Below, piece by piece: positions 61,376-64,000 of a stretch of 64,000 nt of DNA (positions are counted from its first letter, which is position 1; each line of letters starts with the position of its first letter). The translations under genes were made by a program, and so were the position numbers. Below the pieces are notes generated by a model. That model was not told the DNA's origin, ran no database searches, and worked only from the letters and a program-made list of their open reading frames with translations. Origin of the DNA: Halorientalis marina (lineage in GTDB: Archaea > Halobacteriota > Halobacteria > Halobacteriales > Haloarculaceae); assembly GCF_023028345.1 (NCBI RefSeq), contig NZ_CP095490.1:124001-188000 (forward strand). Direction: 5' to 3'.

Positions 61376-62095
61376 ATGGCAACAAGCGACTCTCAATCAC
61401 AGCAGGGGACGACTGTCCCAGACCGCGAGGTGGCGAAGCACGTCTTTGCCGCCGAGCTGAACGAAGCGACATACACGTTCAAGACCTCACAAGACGAGCG
61501 TGCCCCGGTTTACGTTGCACTCCCTACCGGAGTGCGAGCGAACCGAGTGTGTGTCATGGGAACGGTCACGGACGTCGAGGATGTCGGAACCGACGACCAG
61601 GAGTACCTTCGAGTGCGTGTCGTCGACCCGACTGGGACGTTCTGGGTGTACGCCGGGCAGTACCAGCATGAGGCACTCAAGAAATTAAAGAAGATTCAGC
61701 CACCCGAGTTCCTCGCGGTCATCGGCAAGCCCCGGACGTACAAGACCGACGACGGAACGATTAATGTCTCACTTGTCCCCGAGGACATCGGTGTCGTCGA
61801 CATCAGTACGCGCGACATCTGGGTATTCGAGGCAGCGCGGCGAACACTCGAGCGTGTCGAGTCGGCGCGGGAGACCTCCCCGAAGGTAGCCGCACTCGCT
61901 CGCGAACAGTACGGCCATGATGGGTCGTACTTCGCGCATGTCGCGGCGTTCGCGCTCCAGAACCTCCTCGATGGTGACGAATCTGCGACGGAGCTCGATG
62001 CGGAGACGATCGAGGAGCGTCTCGAGGAAGCCGAAGCCAAGGGTGACGACGTCGACGGCGAAGAGCCGGAACAGGAAACATTGATCGAGGACTAA
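61376..62095 (+). CDS. RPA-associated protein (third copy)
   Basis: 239 residues from MATSDSQSQQGTTVPDREVA. RPAP landmarks: VAKHVFAAELNEATYTFKTS, VALPTGVRANRVCVMGTVTD, WVYAGQYQHEAL and EFLAVIGKPRTYKTDD. An acidic tail follows. It forms an operon with the RPA gene just upstream and probably a complex with its product. Confidence 0.92.
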   Translation: MATSDSQSQQGTTVPDREVAKHVFAAELNEATYTFKTSQDERAPVYVALPTGVRANRVCVMGTVTDVEDVGTDDQEYLRVRVVDPTGTFWVYAGQYQHEALKKLKKIQPPEFLAVIGKPRTYKTDDGTINVSLVPEDIGVVDISTRDIWVFEAARRTLERVESARETSPKVAALAREQYGHDGSYFAHVAAFALQNLLDGDESATELDAETIEERLEEAEAKGDDVDGEEPEQETLIED

Positions 62096-62101
62096 CGAGT
62101 G

Positions 62102-62479
62102 ATGTTTGGGCGTAGTTCCGGAATCAACTCGAAATACGACGATCCCAGCAGTCACGACGGGAAGTATCCGCCTGACTGGGACGCTCGCCGGCAGGCCGTC
62201 TACGAACGCGATAACTACACCTGCCAGGATTGTGGGTTGCGGAGTGGACCTCACGCCGGCGACGGCGGGGCGACTCTCCACGCGCACCACCTAATCTCAC
62301 TCCGTGACGGCGGGGGGCATCATCTGGCGAACCTCGTGACGGTCTGTCAGTACTGTCACGACGGTATCCACGGCCATCTGACTGGTAGTCAGTACGATGA
62401 GGGCGAACACAATGCCCTGCGAGTCCTCCGAGTAGTTGGCAGAGTGGCTCTCCGCATTCTCAGGCGTGTGATTCGGTAG
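62102..62479 (+). CDS. HNH endonuclease
   Basis: The 125-residue protein carries the HNH core: CQDCGLRSG, HAHHLISLRDGGGHHLANLV and CQYCHDGIHGH. Both Cys pairs for structural zinc and the catalytic His are present. It starts 6 bp after the RPAP stop, so it belongs to the RPA/RPAP operon and may act in DNA processing with it. The C-terminus is basic and Arg/Val-rich. Confidence 0.88.
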   Translation: MFGRSSGINSKYDDPSSHDGKYPPDWDARRQAVYERDNYTCQDCGLRSGPHAGDGGATLHAHHLISLRDGGGHHLANLVTVCQYCHDGIHGHLTGSQYDEGEHNALRVLRVVGRVALRILRRVIR

Positions 62480-62527
62480 TCATGGGCGGATGAGTCTGTC
62501 TCCGCTCACCTACCCGGTCAAATCGGA

Positions 62528-63313
62528 TTAATTGTGCCTGATCGCGCCGGGGATCGGCGCCGAGTACGGCCCCGGTTCTTCCATCACGAGGTCGTCGTGG
62601 GGAGCTGCACGGACGGCGAGTGTCGGACTGGAGACAGAGTCAATCGTATGCATGAATCCGGGTTCACTGCTGTAGATGCTGAAAGCGTCGATGACGACTC
62701 TAACGAGTTCAGCGCGAACGGCATCGGTGTCGATGCCAGCGATGAGCTTCTCCTCGGGCCCAGGTTCGGAGCCGGTGGGGACGACCTCGATTCGGATGTC
62801 TTCCACTGGTGGTTGCGACGGCTCGGCCCACGGTGTGAGTGTGTAACGGTCAATTGGCCCGACAAATTCGGGGACGGCGTATCCCAGTGCATTCTCGAGG
62901 AGCGTTCGCACGTACGGTCCGCTTAGGAAGAGAATGTCGTCGAAGTGGGCGGGGCCGCGACCGGCTGATAGATTGCCCACGTCGCCGTCGTCCACCGCGT
63001 CGAGTTTGGAGCCGACTGGTTCGTCACCGTCGCCATCACTCGGGCTGTAGCGTTGGACATCGAGATACTTCGAGCGGTCTGCCTGTTCGATGAGCCGGTG
63101 TGTGAGGAAGTTCCCCTTCTGCGCGGCTGAGAGCGCGAGCTGGAGTTCGTCAAGGGCACGGACAGAGAGCGGAAGGTATTCGGGCGGGAGGCCACGCTGC
63201 CCGACTGCGGCGTGGAGCGCGGAGACGGAGACCGGCGAGTACTTTGGTTCGCTGGAGGGTGCGTCTGGGGCGGTGTCGAATGGAGACCCGTTCCCATTGG
63301 AGGGTGCAGTCAT
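62528..63313 (-). CDS. Unknown acidic protein
   Basis: 261 residues from MTAPSNGNGSPFDTAPDAPS, placed about 35 nt after a strong TATA box. A helical region (VSALHAAVGQRGLPPEYLPL and LSAAQKGNFLTHRLIEQADR) and a later segment LFLSGPYVRTLLENALGYAV look folded. The rest is acidic. No domain is recognised. It converges on the HNH gene. Confidence 0.7.
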   Translation of the reverse strand: MTAPSNGNGSPFDTAPDAPSSEPKYSPVSVSALHAAVGQRGLPPEYLPLSVRALDELQLALSAAQKGNFLTHRLIEQADRSKYLDVQRYSPSDGDGDEPVGSKLDAVDDGDVGNLSAGRGPAHFDDILFLSGPYVRTLLENALGYAVPEFVGPIDRYTLTPWAEPSQPPVEDIRIEVVPTGSEPGPEEKLIAGIDTDAVRAELVRVVIDAFSIYSSEPGFMHTIDSVSSPTLAVRAAPHDDLVMEEPGPYSAPIPGAIRHN

Positions 63314-63346
63314 TTTCGTTCTACACGCATCCCTTCCTTCGTACTT

Positions 63347-63355
63347 GTATATAAA
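63347..63355 (-). promoter_or_regulatory. TATA box
   Basis: TTTATATAC on the minus strand lies 34 nt before the ATG at 63313 and is among the best canonical archaeal TATA boxes in the window. Confidence 0.65.
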
Positions 63356-63537
63356 CCAGAGCACGGGGGCCTCGTACTCGTCAAATTCCCCAAATATACT
63401 GACTGCCGAGAGCAGTTGTGGGAATTTAGGTCTGCAGTCTTGCGGTTTTACCCATAATCACTCCAGAATTTTACCATAGATGTACGAAGTATATTTTTCT
63501 GGGAAGTCCCGACTGCTCTCCACCACTGAGGATATAT

Positions 63538-63720
63538 CTATGATTTCAATAATATCGAACAATCGCACTCAATTCCGGTATCAGTCTCACTTCGCCAAGA
63601 TTCACAGTCGTCACAATGAACCACCTCGAAAATTTTCTCGAAATCCTCTATGTTCGACTGTAGTTCATCCCTGGTGAACGACGCGACTTCGGGCTCGGAG
63701 TAGTGAACATTCTTATTCAT
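63538..63720 (-). CDS. Small Cys-rich protein
   Basis: 60 residues from MNKNVHYSEPEVASFTRDEL. HCDDCESW and ECDC could bind zinc. It is divergent from the edge gene and overlaps its promoter region. No family recognised. Confidence 0.55.
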   Translation of the reverse strand: MNKNVHYSEPEVASFTRDELQSNIEDFEKIFEVVHCDDCESWRSETDTGIECDCSILLKS

Positions 63721-63763
63721 TCCCCACAGGTTCTGATCGTCGATACAAAAGAACTCCACAAAC

Positions 63764-64000
63764 ATGGCGACCTACCGTTTCCGCGTCAAGTACGAGCACG
63801 ATCCCCGGTCGCTGTGGCGGGACATCATCGTCGGGGCGGACCGAACCCTGGACGAGTTCCAGTCGGTGCTCAACTGCGCGGTCGGACTGAACCAGGACCA
63901 CCTCTGGTTCTTCGGAACTGACCAAGACTACTGGGACAGCGACGTCCAGTACAAGCGCCCTGGAGAGATCGAACAATCCCCAGACGGAATGTTGCGCGGT
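63764..64000 (+). CDS. pRiA4b ORF-3-like protein, C-terminus beyond window edge
   Basis: The frame from the ATG after CAAAC stays open to the right edge (79 residues). TYRFRVKYEHDPRSLWRDII, then GADRTLDEFQSVLNCAVGLN and HLWFFG, match the start of the plasmid pRiA4b ORF-3 family, whose function is not established. The family is common on plasmids and near mobile DNA. Confidence 0.65.
   Translation, partial: MATYRFRVKYEHDPRSLWRDIIVGADRTLDEFQSVLNCAVGLNQDHLWFFGTDQDYWDSDVQYKRPGEIEQSPDGMLRG

Noticed and set aside
1..64000. tRNA, rRNA or CRISPR array
   Set aside because: I saw no cloverleaf with a proper acceptor and T-arm, no rRNA sequence and no regularly spaced identical repeats.

Overview
This window looks like part of a large haloarchaeal replicon, either a megaplasmid or an integrated conjugative element. 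The evidence is archaeal information-processing genes (PCNA, TFB, three RPA41-type proteins with RPA-associated partners, Orc1/Cdc6), strongly acidic proteins, GC-rich codons, halophile-type IS200/IS605 tnpB genes, and an Orc1-linked origin with ORB-type repeats. No rRNA, tRNA or CRISPR array was seen.

Layout. 0-7 kb: an edge-truncated gene, a two-domain universal stress protein, and a CobT-like VWA protein paired with a CobS/MoxR-like AAA+ ATPase. 6.8-11.4 kb: acquired material, namely a MITE-like element, a tnpB, a winged-helix/PIN toxin-antitoxin pair and an AT-richer SelO gene. 11.6-28 kb: leftward genes for the sliding clamp PCNA, a TFB, RPA/RPAP, an OB-fold/TFIIS zinc-ribbon fusion and several unknowns. 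Two further tnpB elements and a cluster of decayed genes interrupt this stretch. 28-34 kb: an OB-fold protein in a rightward gene, a UPF0212 protein, Orc1/Cdc6 and the origin (about 32.95-33.68 kb). 34-40 kb: a Tat lipoprotein, a decayed gene, a fused RPA-RPAP protein, a zinc protein and a primase-polymerase. 40.2-40.75 kb: a repeat-rich non-coding region. 40.7-58 kb: a type IV secretion/conjugation block with a VirD4/HerA-like coupling ATPase, a pilin-like protein, a leftward operon for membrane and surface proteins, and a rightward overlapping operon ending in VirB4 and VirB6/TrbL. 58-64 kb: a membrane-anchored AAA+ ATPase, a third RPA/RPAP pair, an HNH nuclease and small unknowns.

How the genes fit together: Orc1 plus ORBs should start replication; the PrimPol, PCNA and RPA sets could support element-specific DNA synthesis; TFB and the TFIIS-like fusion could adjust transcription; and the VirB4/VirB6/coupling-protein set points to self-transfer. 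No relaxase was recognised.

The most striking unexplained signal is a G/C-rich hairpin motif (GTTTKG...CCCC...GGGG). It lies in the same orientation just ahead of almost every leftward transcription unit from 0.6 to 40 kb: 15 clear sites and one degenerate one. In one case it precedes a 39-codon leader peptide that overlaps the PCNA start codon. Other signals are three copies of a 12-bp inverted repeat with a 22-23 bp spacer, and a promoter segment flanked by 19-bp perfect inverted repeats.
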